From Draconibacterium aestuarii (GTDB lineage Bacteria > Bacteroidota > Bacteroidia > Bacteroidales > Prolixibacteraceae), in contig JAPOHD010000007.1 in the NCBI GenBank assembly GCA_026671195.1, positions 1 through 64,000 on the forward strand: a stretch of DNA of 64,000 nucleotides, read 5' to 3'. The translations under genes and the position numbers were made by a program. This document shows, one piece after another, positions 18,052 through 27,200 of this stretch (within the stretch, counting starts at the first letter, position 1; each line of letters starts with the position of its first letter). The notes under the pieces are model-generated. The model did no database searches and had not been told where the DNA came from. It saw only the letters and a program-made list of their open reading frames with translations.

Positions 18052-18960
18052 TCATAATCCCTCGTTTTCTGCTATTTTTTCGTACTTACTTCCGTTCGAT
18101 GGGTCAACTTCGTTCAAAATTGCCATCACACGATTTCGTTCATCGGGGTACGATTTGGAGAAGATATTTACCAGTTCGTCGGCTTTGGCATCAAAAAACA
18201 TTTGCAAAATATAAGTTGACGGGCGGCGGCGAAATACTTTCTGAATATCCCGTAACGAGTTGGCAACATTTGCTCTCCCCTCTTCCACACGTTCCGACAT
18301 CATATCCAAGCCTAAACGATGGTAGTTATACATGCAGGTACGAAACGAAGAATAGGATTTATTCATAACATTCTCAATCAGCCAATATCGGTTTCTCTCG
18401 CTTTCAAAAGCTTTCCAACCGCGTTCGCGGGCATTTTGCGAGTTGTTTACAATTGATTGTGCCTTCTGAAAAAACTCGGTACCGCCTTCTTCTGAAAATG
18501 TGTCGTAATCGAAACCTAAAATTACATAGGCATAATAGGCCATAATGTTGGTCAGGTTGTCACGATTTGAAGTTTCGTTAAATTCCAAAGGTTGGAATTC
18601 GACATATTTACAATGAAAATCGTTGTCCTTGATATTTAAAACCGTTGAAGTATAGCTCGAGTTGTAAATGGGACGTGTAAGCTGTACCTGAATTGAACCT
18701 TTAAACTCGTCGGCCGAAATTTGTTCATCCAAACGAATTAGAATATTACAACGTATTTTTTCATCGTAACTATACACATGTTCTGTCCATTTACGATTGT
18801 TCATAAATTCGTACAAATCAGACTGCATGGTACGAAACAAATTCTGGTTTGCCCCCTGAATACCTCGGGCAGAAACTGTTACATTACAACGTAACTCTTG
18901 CGTGTTACCCTGTATTGCAAAAGCAAAAATAATTAAAACCGCTGTAAAGAATTTCTTCAT
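18052..18960 (-). CDS. DUF4835 family protein (PorD-type)
   Basis: 302 aa with a signal peptide (cleavage after about residue 20, near GNTQELRC). It is a Bacteroidota-specific envelope protein always found between coaBC and recN, as here. Members of DUF4835 have been associated with the type IX secretion system under the name PorD; I regard that as plausible rather than shown by this sequence. The body is mixed alpha/beta, with the conserved FNNRKWTEHVY-like and YVILGFDYDTFS segments. It lies 37 bp downstream of coaBC. Confidence 0.85.
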   Translation of the reverse strand: MKKFFTAVLIIFAFAIQGNTQELRCNVTVSARGIQGANQNLFRTMQSDLYEFMNNRKWTEHVYSYDEKIRCNILIRLDEQISADEFKGSIQVQLTRPIYNSSYTSTVLNIKDNDFHCKYVEFQPLEFNETSNRDNLTNIMAYYAYVILGFDYDTFSEEGGTEFFQKAQSIVNNSQNARERGWKAFESERNRYWLIENVMNKSYSSFRTCMYNYHRLGLDMMSERVEEGRANVANSLRDIQKVFRRRPSTYILQMFFDAKADELVNIFSKSYPDERNRVMAILNEVDPSNGSKYEKIAENEGL

Positions 18961-18997
18961 AATTTTATAACTGGCACTGTAAAATTAGTATTTCAAG

Positions 18998-20200
18998 TTA
19001 AACAACACCTTCAACTATTTTATCAATAATATCTTTGGCGACTTCTTCTTTACTTTTTAACTCAAAATTTTGTTGATTATTGTTCCTGTCAATAATTGTT
19101 ATTTTATTCGTATCAACACCAAAACCTGCCCCTTTATCGTTTAACGAATTAAGCACAATAAGATCAAGGTTTTTCTTCAGCAATTTCTTTTGAGCGTTTT
19201 CCAGCTCGTTATTGGTTTCAAGCGCAAACCCTACCAAAAGCTGATTTTTGGTTTTTAAACGCCCCAATTCTGCAGCAATATCTTTGGTCGGCTCCAGTTC
19301 AATGCTCCAGTTTTTGTTCCCTCGTTTGGTTTTTTCCACTTCTTTATGTACAGGAGTAAAGTCGGCAACTGCAGCACACATAATTGCACCATCGCAAGTT
19401 GAAAATACAGCTACAGATTCGGCATACATTTCTGATGCGGACTCAACAGGTACAATATTTATATTTTTATTTTTTGTTGAAACAGATACAGGCCCTGATA
19501 CCAAAGTAACTTTTGCACCTTGTTCTGCCAGTTCTTCAGCAATTGCATACCCCATTTTACCTGAAGAGTAGTTGCCAATAAAACGCACCGGGTCAATTTT
19601 TTCGAAAGTTGGTCCGGCGGTTACCAAAAATGATTTATTCAGAAGTTTTTTTTTTCTCGACAACTGCTCAACTACAATTTCGAGTATTTTTTCCGGCTCT
19701 TCCATTCGTCCTTTACCGGTAAGCCCACTGGCAAGTGCACCTTCGCCGGGTTCAACAATAATATTTCCGTATTCTTTTAGTATCGAAATATTACGCTGTG
19801 TTGACGAGTGAGCAAACATATCGAGGTCCATTGCCGGTGCCACCAATACCGGGCACTTTGCCGACATATAAGTTGTAACCAACATATTATCGGCAATTCC
19901 GTTGGCCATTTTGCCCATAGTTGAAGCAGTTGCCGGGGCAATTAACATTAAATCGGCCCACAACCCCAAATCAACATGGCTGTTCCAGGAACCATCGTTT
20001 GCACCAAAAAATTCGCTTACAACAGGATTGTTCGAAAGCGCAGATAAAGTAACCGGGGTAATAAATTCTTTACCCGCTGGTGTAATTACCACCTGCACCT
20101 CGGCTCCTTCCTTTATTAAAAGCCGAAGAAGCATTGCTGCTTTATAAGCTGCAATACTTCCCGTTATTCCAAGTATAATATTTTTTCCCTCAAGCCTCAT
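18998..20200 (-). CDS. coaBC: Bifunctional phosphopantothenoylcysteine decarboxylase/synthetase
   Basis: 400 aa, the usual length. The N-terminal CoaC flavodoxin-like domain runs from about 1-180 (LGITGSIAAYKA; PAMDLDMF; GEGALASGLTGKGRM). The C-terminal CoaB domain spans about 185-400 (TAGPTFEKIDPVRFIGN, SSGKMG, AAVADF). Together they convert 4'-phosphopantothenate plus cysteine to 4'-phosphopantetheine in coenzyme A synthesis. The gene starts 15 bp after rpoZ. Confidence 0.96.
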   Translation of the reverse strand: MRLEGKNIILGITGSIAAYKAAMLLRLLIKEGAEVQVVITPAGKEFITPVTLSALSNNPVVSEFFGANDGSWNSHVDLGLWADLMLIAPATASTMGKMANGIADNMLVTTYMSAKCPVLVAPAMDLDMFAHSSTQRNISILKEYGNIIVEPGEGALASGLTGKGRMEEPEKILEIVVEQLSRKKKLLNKSFLVTAGPTFEKIDPVRFIGNYSSGKMGYAIAEELAEQGAKVTLVSGPVSVSTKNKNINIVPVESASEMYAESVAVFSTCDGAIMCAAVADFTPVHKEVEKTKRGNKNWSIELEPTKDIAAELGRLKTKNQLLVGFALETNNELENAQKKLLKKNLDLIVLNSLNDKGAGFGVDTNKITIIDRNNNQQNFELKSKEEVAKDIIDKIVEGVV

Positions 20201-20215
20201 CAGGCAAGATTTTGT

Positions 20216-20551
20216 TTAGATGCGTTGTTTGTTCTCGCGTGCCGGATTTCTGTGGTAAATCTCACCTTCCTTCAACTCTTCAAATGCAATTAAAGTTGGT
20301 TTTGGCAAACGTTCGTAGAATTTCGAAATTTCAATTTGCTCTCTGTTCTCAAAAATTTCTTCCAGGTTATCTGTATACGAGGCAAACTCTTGTAATTTCT
20401 GATTCAACTCTTCTTTCAGTTCCGAAGAAATCTGATTTGCTCTTTTAGCTAAAAGCATAACAGTTTCATAAATATTTCCGGTTTCCAGAGTCAATACTTC
20501 CAAGTCGCGTGAAATAGTTGACGGAGCTGCTTTTGTTTTCTTGTAATCCAT
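20216..20551 (-). CDS. rpoZ: RNA polymerase omega subunit (Rpb6-like)
   Basis: 111 aa. It matches the Bacteroidota omega/Rpb6-like protein, recognised by the ETGNIYETVMLLAKRANQI segment and by its position between bamD and coaBC, which is constant across the phylum. The second half is more divergent, ending with ELKEGEIYHRNP. It assists folding and assembly of the beta' subunit in RNA polymerase. Only 3 bp separate it from the bamD stop. Confidence 0.9.
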   Translation of the reverse strand: MDYKKTKAAPSTISRDLEVLTLETGNIYETVMLLAKRANQISSELKEELNQKLQEFASYTDNLEEIFENREQIEISKFYERLPKPTLIAFEELKEGEIYHRNPARENKQRI

Positions 20552-20554
20552 ATT

Positions 20555-21379
20555 CTAATTAATGTTTGTTTCTTCTTGTTCTTCTTCGTAATGTAAAATT
20601 TCAGAGGCTTTCTCGTAGAATTTAGCTACCTCTTTTTTGTATTTACTTTCCGGATACTCATCGATAAACGAAAAATACTCGTCGAGTGCACTCGTATACC
20701 TGCCTTCCGCTTTATTAACAACACTATTCGTCGCCAACAGGTATTTCGATTTTAATAACATATATTTTAAATCTTCCCGGTATTTACTGTCGGGATATTT
20801 TTCCAGACTATTCGTTAACGCAACTACGGCTGCTTTATAGTTTTCAAAATCGTAATACAATTTAGCACTTAAATACGATTTATACACCAACTTATCTTCC
20901 ATTTCATCAATTAATCGATTGGCCTCGTCAACTCTGTCGCTATATGGATATAAGTTTATGTACAACTCAAATGCATCTATTGCCTCCTGAGTAACTTGCT
21001 GGTCGAGTCTTGGTTTTGGCGACTGCAAATAAGAACAGTAGCCCACCATAAACTGTGCTTCTTCGGTGTATTCACTATTTGGGAATTCTTTTACCAACGA
21101 TCTGAAATAATGACCTGCCATTAAATAATCCTTTTGGCCAATCATACTTTTAGCAAAGTAGTAATAGATTTTATCGGCACGGGTTGTTCCCCGGTAGATA
21201 TTTACTAATTCCTTGAACAATGTTCCGGCACGAACATATTCCCCGTCTTCGTAGTATTCAACTGCTTTCTTGTATTTGAACTCATAATCGGTACTTTTTA
21301 CAATTTTATTATAGTCACCGCACGAACCCAAAACGAGCATTAAAAACACTAGTCCTATTCCCAAAAATCTCATTTTCAT
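20555..21379 (-). CDS. bamD: Outer membrane assembly lipoprotein BamD
   Basis: 274 aa from the second in-frame ATG. The first (21385) lies only about 5 bp after a -7 element. Lipobox LVLGSC, then TPR-type helices through about residues 40-250 (YEDGEYVRAGTLFKEL; YYFAKSMIGQKDYLMAGHYF; SEYTEEAQFMVGY). BamD helps BamA insert beta-barrel proteins into the outer membrane. It heads the bamD-rpoZ-coaBC-DUF4835-recN run. Confidence 0.93.
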   Translation of the reverse strand: MKMRFLGIGLVFLMLVLGSCGDYNKIVKSTDYEFKYKKAVEYYEDGEYVRAGTLFKELVNIYRGTTRADKIYYYFAKSMIGQKDYLMAGHYFRSLVKEFPNSEYTEEAQFMVGYCSYLQSPKPRLDQQVTQEAIDAFELYINLYPYSDRVDEANRLIDEMEDKLVYKSYLSAKLYYDFENYKAAVVALTNSLEKYPDSKYREDLKYMLLKSKYLLATNSVVNKAEGRYTSALDEYFSFIDEYPESKYKKEVAKFYEKASEILHYEEEQEETNIN

Positions 21380-21389
21380 AAACATGGCG

Positions 21390-21397
21390 CAAAAATA
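21390..21397 (-). promoter_or_regulatory. -7 element of the bamD-recN run
   Basis: On the minus strand TATTTTTG matches TAnnTTTG and ends 5 bp before the first bamD ATG. Transcription starting about 5-7 bp downstream would put the first ATG at or before the mRNA start, which supports use of the ATG at 21379 or 21373. No clear -33 TTTG is visible. Confidence 0.45.
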
Positions 21398-21576
21398 TAC
21401 TTTTTTTAGTTAACTGAAACTATATGAACATCAAAATTTAATACAAGAGATGGAATTAACATTTACATCTATTGCATTCATTTTTAACACCATATAGAAA
21501 CTTGTTTAATTTTATCGTTTGTGAATATACGATTCATTTTTAATGTTAAGTAAATCGCTTAGTATTATTTAACACA

Positions 21577-21607
21577 TTTGCTGAGATTTTAAAAAAGGTT
21601 ACATTTG
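21577..21607 (+). promoter_or_regulatory. Canonical Bacteroidota promoter (TTTG-N19-TAnnTTTG)
   Basis: TTTG at 21577-21580 and TACATTTG at 21600-21607, separated by 19 bp, match both boxes of the Bacteroidota primary-sigma promoter. The predicted start is about 25-30 bp before the GTG start of the aminotransferase-fold gene. Confidence 0.75.
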
Positions 21608-21640
21608 CAGCCTAATAAATTAATATAAAATTGAATTAAG

Positions 21641-22903
21641 GTGGATATATTTGCAAAATTCAGAGAAAACAAAGGTGACATTGGCAAGTGGATGGATCAA
21701 ATTCATGGATATTTTGCGTTTCCAAAACTGGAAGGCGAAATTAGTGCCAGAATGAATTTCCGTGGGAAAGAAGTGTTAACCTGGAGTTTGAATAACTATT
21801 TGGGATTGGGTAACCATCCCGAAGTGAGAAAAGCAGATGCCGAGGCAGCTGAACAATACGGGATGGCCTATCCAATGGGAGCCCGAATGATGTCGGGACA
21901 AACCGTAAAACACGAACAACTGGAGCGCGAACTGGCCGCTTTCGAAAAGAAAGAGGATGCTTTCTTGCTAAACTACGGCTACCAGGGAATGGTTTCAATT
22001 ATTGATGCTATTGCAAGCCGTAAGGATGTAATTGTTTACGACTCTGAAGCACACGCTTGTATTATGGATGGTGTATTCCTTCATAAAGCAAAAGGTGGTA
22101 AAAGTTTTGTTTACTCGCACAACGACATGGAAAAATGCCGCAAAATGTTGGGATTTGCCACAAAACGTGCTGCCGAAACCGGAGGGGGTATTCTGGTTAT
22201 TACTGAAGGTGTTTTTGGCATGACAGGTCAGGTTGGTAAACTAGACGAAATTGTTGCACTGAAAAAAGAATTTGATTTCCGTTTGTTGGTTGATGATGCG
22301 CATGGATTCGGAACATTCGGGCCAACAGGTGCAGGAGCTGCTGAGCATTTTGGTGTTCAGGAAGAGGTTGACCTTTACTTTGGTACTTTTGCAAAAGCAA
22401 TGGCCGGTATTGGAGGTTTTGTTGCCTGCGACCGCGACATTTGCTACTACCTTCGGTACAACATGCGTTCGCAAACATTTGCCAAATCGTTACCAATGGC
22501 CATGACTATTGGAGCTTTAAAACGTTTGGACATGATTCGTACACAACCAGAATTACGCGAAAGATTGTGGACAATTGTGAATGCTTTGCAAACAGGATTA
22601 AAAGAAGCCGGTTTCGACCTTGGCAAAACCAATACACAGGTAACTCCGGTTTACATGAAAGGTGGGGAAGCCGAAGCAACGCAAATGGTTTACGACCTGC
22701 GCGAAAACTATGGTATTTTCTGTTCAATGGTTGTTTATCCGGTTATTCCTAAAGGCGAAATTCTGTTGCGTTTAATTCCGACTGCAATGCACGAACTTTC
22801 GGATGTGGAATATACTTTAAAAGCATTCAAAGAGGTAAAAGTAAAACTGGAAGCAGGTGCATACAAAAGTGAAACACTTGCAAAAGTTGAAGTTGACAAA
22901 TAA
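21641..22903 (+). CDS. Alpha-oxoamine synthase, serine palmitoyltransferase-like
   Basis: 420 aa from a GTG codon. PLP-enzyme fold type I of the alpha-oxoamine synthase family: NNYLGLG substrate loop at about 51-57, H138 stacking over PLP, the DDAHGFG aspartate/histidine at 218-224 and the PLP lysine K252 in GTFAKAMAGIGG. Such enzymes condense an amino acid with an acyl-CoA. In Bacteroidota the close relatives are serine palmitoyltransferases (sphingolipid synthesis) and 2-amino-3-ketobutyrate CoA ligases; the MDIFAKFREN-type N-terminus and absence of a threonine dehydrogenase neighbour favour the former. It is cytoplasmic, with its own promoter and terminator. Confidence 0.85.
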   Translation: MDIFAKFRENKGDIGKWMDQIHGYFAFPKLEGEISARMNFRGKEVLTWSLNNYLGLGNHPEVRKADAEAAEQYGMAYPMGARMMSGQTVKHEQLERELAAFEKKEDAFLLNYGYQGMVSIIDAIASRKDVIVYDSEAHACIMDGVFLHKAKGGKSFVYSHNDMEKCRKMLGFATKRAAETGGGILVITEGVFGMTGQVGKLDEIVALKKEFDFRLLVDDAHGFGTFGPTGAGAAEHFGVQEEVDLYFGTFAKAMAGIGGFVACDRDICYYLRYNMRSQTFAKSLPMAMTIGALKRLDMIRTQPELRERLWTIVNALQTGLKEAGFDLGKTNTQVTPVYMKGGEAEATQMVYDLRENYGIFCSMVVYPVIPKGEILLRLIPTAMHELSDVEYTLKAFKEVKVKLEAGAYKSETLAKVEVDK

Positions 22904-22925
22904 TCAATTCTCAATTATAGATTCA

Positions 22926-22955
22926 AAAGGGAGCCTGACGGTTCCCTTTTTTTTG
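22926..22955 (+). terminator. Rho-independent terminator
   Basis: AAGGGAGCC-tgac-GGTTCCCTT hairpin followed by an eight-T run, 23 bp after the aminotransferase-fold gene. Confidence 0.8.
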
Positions 22956-23101
22956 TATCAAACCCATGAAAAAAATTTGGTGTTCGGTAAAAATGAATTC
23001 AAGTACACCGATTATTTTTTGTATTTTAACAATGTATTCGATACATAAAAATGATGTACACATCGGGTAAAACTAAAATTTCAATAATTAATTGAGCAAA
23101 G

Positions 23102-24169
23102 ATGACACTTGAAGAATTAGGATACAGCCAGGAATTAGAAAATTACAGGAAAGAAAATAATTTCGATTCATTTGGAGTGGGGCGTGTTATTTTGGAACAC
23201 AAAGAACGATACGCTGTAAAAACAGTTGATAATGAATTTGATGCTGAAATAATTGGAAATTTAAGATTCGCGGCACAAACGAGATCTGATTTTCCGGCTG
23301 TTGGCGACTGGGTAGCCATATCGGAATACGGCGAAAATAAAGTTCTTATTCACGCAGTGTTTCCACGTAAAACCATTATTGAACGACAAGCAGTTGGTAA
23401 ATACGGAGAAAAACAAATAATAGCAACCAATATTGACTTTGCTTTTATCGTTCAGGCTGTTGATCAGGATTTTAATATCAACCGAATAGAAAGATATCTG
23501 ACCATCTGCAATGCGTCAAATGTTGAACCAATTATTATTCTCAACAAGATTGATTTAATTGATAATGCAACCTTATCCGATTTAGTATCTAAAGTTCGAA
23601 AAAGGATAAAACAGATTCCTTTGATTGCCATAAGTAACGAATCAAAAGAAGGAATAGAAGACCTTCAGAAGTCAATAGTAGCAGGAAAAACTTATTGTTT
23701 GCTGGGCTCATCCGGAGTAGGGAAATCATCTCTTCTCAACAATCTTTTAGAGAAACAACAGATGAAAACAAATACAATTAGTACCAGCACGAATAAAGGA
23801 CGGCACATTACCAGCCACAGAGAATTGACACTTCTTGAAAACGGAGGAATTATTATAGATAATCCGGGAATGAGAGAAGTTGGCATAGCAGATTCAGGAA
23901 GTGGGGTGGAAAAAACTTTTGAAACAATAACCCAACTCTCAAAAAACTGTAAATTCAGTGATTGTACGCATACCACAGAAATTGGCTGTGCGGTATTAGT
24001 AGCCATTACCAATGGCGAGATTGATGTAAATGCATATGAAAATTACCTAAAAATTGAGAAAGAAAAGGAGCATTTTGAATCAACAGTTGCTGAAAAACGC
24101 AAAAAAGATAAAGAATTTGGGAAAATGATAAAACACTTTAAAAACAGCAAGAAATCGAATAAATATTAA
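23102..24169 (+). CDS. rsgA: Ribosome biogenesis GTPase RsgA
   Basis: 355 aa. It shows the circularly permuted GTPase order of the YjeQ/RsgA family: an N-terminal OB fold (about 20-105), the G4 motif NKID at 148-151 before the P-loop GSSGVGKSS at 202-210, then G3 DNPGMRE near 260 and a C-terminal zinc knuckle (CKFSDCTH, then EIGC) near 285-300. It acts in late maturation of the 30S subunit. The last 40 residues are basic. A terminator follows. Confidence 0.94.
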   Translation: MTLEELGYSQELENYRKENNFDSFGVGRVILEHKERYAVKTVDNEFDAEIIGNLRFAAQTRSDFPAVGDWVAISEYGENKVLIHAVFPRKTIIERQAVGKYGEKQIIATNIDFAFIVQAVDQDFNINRIERYLTICNASNVEPIIILNKIDLIDNATLSDLVSKVRKRIKQIPLIAISNESKEGIEDLQKSIVAGKTYCLLGSSGVGKSSLLNNLLEKQQMKTNTISTSTNKGRHITSHRELTLLENGGIIIDNPGMREVGIADSGSGVEKTFETITQLSKNCKFSDCTHTTEIGCAVLVAITNGEIDVNAYENYLKIEKEKEHFESTVAEKRKKDKEFGKMIKHFKNSKKSNKY

Positions 24170-24182
24170 CCTCATAAAAAAA

Positions 24183-24209
24183 GATGCCGTCTTTTTCAAG
24201 ACGGCATTT
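24183..24209 (+). terminator. Terminator downstream of rsgA
   Basis: GATGCCGTCTT-tttc-AAGACGGCATT: a near-perfect hairpin with a TTT tail and a preceding A-run. It lies between the convergent rsgA and OsmC genes, so it may serve both. Confidence 0.75.
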
Positions 24210-24243
24210 AACCATTATATCACACGATATGCCTTTGTTGTAA

Positions 24244-24690
24244 TTAAACGGTTGCACCTTCTGCAACAACCGGAGTAATTACTGACATATTTAAAATATT
24301 ATCAGCCACCGGACATCGTTTGGCAACATCCTGCAAAAAGGCATCTTTTTCCTCTTTGGTCATATCTGCATCTATCGACACAAAACTTCGTATCTCGGTA
24401 AAACCAGAGCGTCCTTCGATAGTTTTCCCCAACAGAAAATCTTTATCAATGTCCCCTTCAATATCGACGTTAATTCCACGTAATTCAATTCTACGCTGAT
24501 TGGCAATAATTCGGCCAATTGCACAAATACACGCCGGCAAACTTGACAAAAATATTTCCAACGGATTTGGACCTTCATTATTGCCACCGGCCATTTTGGG
24601 TTGGTCGATTATAAACGGGTGAGAGCAGTTAATTTTAGTTGAAAAAGTAGTACCCATTTCGGCACTTACCTTCATAGTTGAAATAGCCAT
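24244..24690 (-). CDS. OsmC family protein
   Basis: 148 aa. Both conserved redox cysteines are present: the first in SLPACICAIG (about residues 52-61) and the second in KRCPVADN (about 123-130), so peroxidase-type chemistry is possible. The protein is cytoplasmic. It is a different subgroup from the OsmC at 6115-6564, which has lost the second cysteine. The gene is single, with an AT-rich 121-bp spacer to the next gene. Confidence 0.9.
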   Translation of the reverse strand: MAISTMKVSAEMGTTFSTKINCSHPFIIDQPKMAGGNNEGPNPLEIFLSSLPACICAIGRIIANQRRIELRGINVDIEGDIDKDFLLGKTIEGRSGFTEIRSFVSIDADMTKEEKDAFLQDVAKRCPVADNILNMSVITPVVAEGATV

Positions 24691-24811
24691 TTTGATTGAT
24701 ATTTTTATTGTTAATTTGAATTAAACAATACTACCAATAAATTATTTATTCGAACATGATTTTTATCAAATAAAGAACATAATTTCATAATAAAATAAAA
24801 TACTCAACTAA

Positions 24812-25228
24812 TTAAAGTTTATGAAATAACTTTTTTGCTCCTAAAATTAAGTATACAATTAGTGGAAGTAATAAGATAAAAGCAGTGCAGGTTATCCACA
24901 CTTTAAATAATTGTTGGTTTTCGAAAACAAACGCCCAGTTTCCGGCTAACAAAGCTGAAATAACTCCCCAAAACGATGCCAGCAGCCTATTAAAGAACAA
25001 GACTCGGGCACCACTTTTAAGAAAAACAGATTTGTTCTTTAACGGAAAAAGAAAATAAAAAAACGAGGCATAACCAAACACTCCTAACCAGCTAACAAGG
25101 CTACCCAAAGGAATTTCAGTTCCGGAAAAAACAGATTGTGTTAGTAATTCCGGTTTAATAAATATAAAAAACAACGCAAGCAGCAGTACTGTGAGCGACA
25201 GAATGAATTTATACTTCTTCCAATTCAT
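24812..25228 (-). CDS. Hypothetical four-helix membrane protein
   Basis: 138 aa from the ATG at 25228 (MNWKKYKF). Four hydrophobic segments lie at about residues 7-27, 45-63, 75-97 and 108-130. There is no motif I recognise. It overlaps the end of the MATE transporter gene by 20 bp, which suggests co-expression and perhaps an accessory role. Confidence 0.65.
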   Translation of the reverse strand: MNWKKYKFILSLTVLLLALFFIFIKPELLTQSVFSGTEIPLGSLVSWLGVFGYASFFYFLFPLKNKSVFLKSGARVLFFNRLLASFWGVISALLAGNWAFVFENQQLFKVWITCTAFILLLPLIVYLILGAKKLFHKL

Positions 25229-26579
25229 GGTTATGAACAATTAAAGGAAGTCGTTGCCACTCGCGATATAAAAGGAATCCAACAACCATTGCCGATATGG
25301 TATCTGCAATTGGATAACTCAACCAAATTCCGTCGATTTCCAAAAAGGTTGGTAGAATATACAACAATGGAATTAAACAAATTACCTGACGAATAAGTGT
25401 GGCAAATATCGACAAACCGGCTTTACCAATCGCCTGAAAAAAATTGGAGGCTACCACTTGAAATCCGATAATCGGGAAAGCCAGAATCACCAAACGTAAT
25501 CCATGAGTAGCGATATCAAATAAAACCTGGCTATCGCTGTTAAATACTTTTATTATGGCTCCAGGGAAAATCTCGATAAGTACAAATGAAACAACAGCAA
25601 TTGCAGTAGCTGCAATAAGCGATATTCGCAGAGTTTGCCTGATACGGTCAACCGATTTTGCGCCATAATTAAACCCGATAATAGGCTGCGAGGCCATATT
25701 TAAAGCAACTATGGCCATTATAAACAGGGTCATCACCGAGTTGATAATTCCCATGGCGCCCACAGCAAGGTCGCCTCCAAAAACGATCAATTTCTTATTT
25801 AATAAACCTTGCACAAAACTTCCGGCAATTTGCATCGAAAAAGGTGCCATGCCAATAGCTAAAATCTCCATCACAATGTCCCAGTCGAACCTGATATTCC
25901 TTTTTCGGAGTTTTATAACAGCTCTTTTGCTTTTCAGAAAATGATACAAAACCCACATCATCAAAACAAACATGGATATTACAGTGGCATAGGCAGCTCC
26001 TTTTACCCCCATTTTAAGCCCAAAAATAAATATCGGATCAAGAATGATATTTACCACTGAACTCAAAATCATTGAAATCATTGCCACCTTTGCATTTCCT
26101 TCAGACCGAATAACATTGTTCAATGAAAAACCAATAACCATAAATGGTATACCCGCAATAATAATATTGAGGTAGTCATTGGCATATTGAAAGGTTTCTT
26201 CGGTAGATCCAAAGGAGCGAAGGATGGGAACTTTTAGCACATAAATAACCAGCATTATTATCAACGACACAACCAGCATTAAAGCAAAGCCAGTACCAAG
26301 CGTTTGCTCTGCCCGTCCCAAATCTGTTTTCCCAAGATTGATGGAAACATATACGCCGGTTCCAATGCCAATAAGCATTCCAAAGGCCATCATAATCAAC
26401 ATTACCGGAAATATTACAGAGATACCTGACAAGGCTTCTGCACTAACACCCTGACCAATAAAAATCCGATCCACAATATTATAAAGCGCGTTTACAAATA
26501 CACCAATAAATGCAGGGATAAAATATTTAAGCATTAGTCGCCCAACATGTGCTTCTTTTAACTCTTCAGTGTTTTTCAT
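25209..26579 (-). CDS. MATE family efflux transporter
   Basis: 456 aa with about 12 hydrophobic segments in two six-helix halves, the standard MATE layout. Conserved parts include the VDRIFIGQGVSAEALSGIS region near the N-terminus and QPIIGFNYGAK at about 300. MATE proteins export cationic compounds, drugs or metabolites with Na+ or H+ exchange at the inner membrane; the cargo is unknown. It is followed by the overlapping small membrane protein. Confidence 0.92.
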   Translation of the reverse strand: MKNTEELKEAHVGRLMLKYFIPAFIGVFVNALYNIVDRIFIGQGVSAEALSGISVIFPVMLIMMAFGMLIGIGTGVYVSINLGKTDLGRAEQTLGTGFALMLVVSLIIMLVIYVLKVPILRSFGSTEETFQYANDYLNIIIAGIPFMVIGFSLNNVIRSEGNAKVAMISMILSSVVNIILDPIFIFGLKMGVKGAAYATVISMFVLMMWVLYHFLKSKRAVIKLRKRNIRFDWDIVMEILAIGMAPFSMQIAGSFVQGLLNKKLIVFGGDLAVGAMGIINSVMTLFIMAIVALNMASQPIIGFNYGAKSVDRIRQTLRISLIAATAIAVVSFVLIEIFPGAIIKVFNSDSQVLFDIATHGLRLVILAFPIIGFQVVASNFFQAIGKAGLSIFATLIRQVICLIPLLYILPTFLEIDGIWLSYPIADTISAMVVGFLLYREWQRLPLIVHNHELEEV

Positions 26580-26625
26580 GAATTACGCAAAGGTACTTAT
26601 TCTGTTTTAACATTTACCCCCTCCC

Positions 26626-26657
26626 TTTGTTTTAGCTCATTTAATAACGTAAATTTG
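26626..26657 (+). promoter_or_regulatory. Bacteroidota promoter upstream of the HEAT/PorP run
   Basis: TTTG at 26626-26629 and TAAATTTG at 26650-26657, spaced by 20 bp, match the -33/-7 consensus. The ATG of the HEAT protein is 21 bp downstream. It likely drives the HEAT gene and possibly both PorP/SprF genes. Confidence 0.7.
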
Positions 26658-26677
26658 CAGCAAATACATTTTCATTT

Positions 26678-27184
26678 ATGACAAAGAATAAAATAAATCA
26701 GGAAACCAAAAATAGACTGTTCTCAGGTAATCAGACCGAAGTAATTGCAGCTATTAACACCATAAAAGATACAGGAAACAAAGAATATCTTCCTGTACTA
26801 TTCGAACTGTTACTGTCTCAACCCGAAGAAGAAATAAAAAAAGAGATTTTGCTACTTTTAGGAACAATTAAAGACAAACAAGCCATTCCGGTTTTTATTG
26901 AAGCATTAAAAGAAGAAAAGTTTATTCCATTAAGAAAAGACATCCTAACCTCCTGCTGGCAAAACGGCATGGATTACGGTAATTATATTGATATTTTTGT
27001 TGAATTAGTTGTTGATGGAGAATGGGACATTGCTTTTGAAGCGTTTACCGTTATTGAAAACCTGGAACATTTTCCTCCGGCAGAAGAGATGAAAGAAACA
27101 AAATTGCGAGTTGCACGTGCCTTAAAATCTGCCAACAAACAAAAAAGTTATTTTCTTGAAGAAATTTTAAAAATGGCCCCATAA
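26678..27184 (+). CDS. HEAT-repeat protein
   Basis: 168 aa, all helical, with HEAT-like pairs around residues 33-100 (KEYLPVLFELLLSQPEEEIKKEILLL-type helices, then DKQAIPVFIEALKEEKFIPL). There is no signal peptide, so it is probably a cytoplasmic scaffold. It stands 16 bp before a PorP/SprF gene and may share its promoter. A role linked to type IX secretion is guilt by association only. Confidence 0.75.
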   Translation: MTKNKINQETKNRLFSGNQTEVIAAINTIKDTGNKEYLPVLFELLLSQPEEEIKKEILLLLGTIKDKQAIPVFIEALKEEKFIPLRKDILTSCWQNGMDYGNYIDIFVELVVDGEWDIAFEAFTVIENLEHFPPAEEMKETKLRVARALKSANKQKSYFLEEILKMAP

Positions 27185-27200
27185 ATCCTATCTTAAAACC

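Noticed and set aside
17902-18057. 51-codon plus-strand frame from TTG between recN and the DUF4835 gene
   Set aside because: No ATG, no recognised features, and it runs into the opposing DUF4835 stop. It could be a tiny gene but support is too weak.
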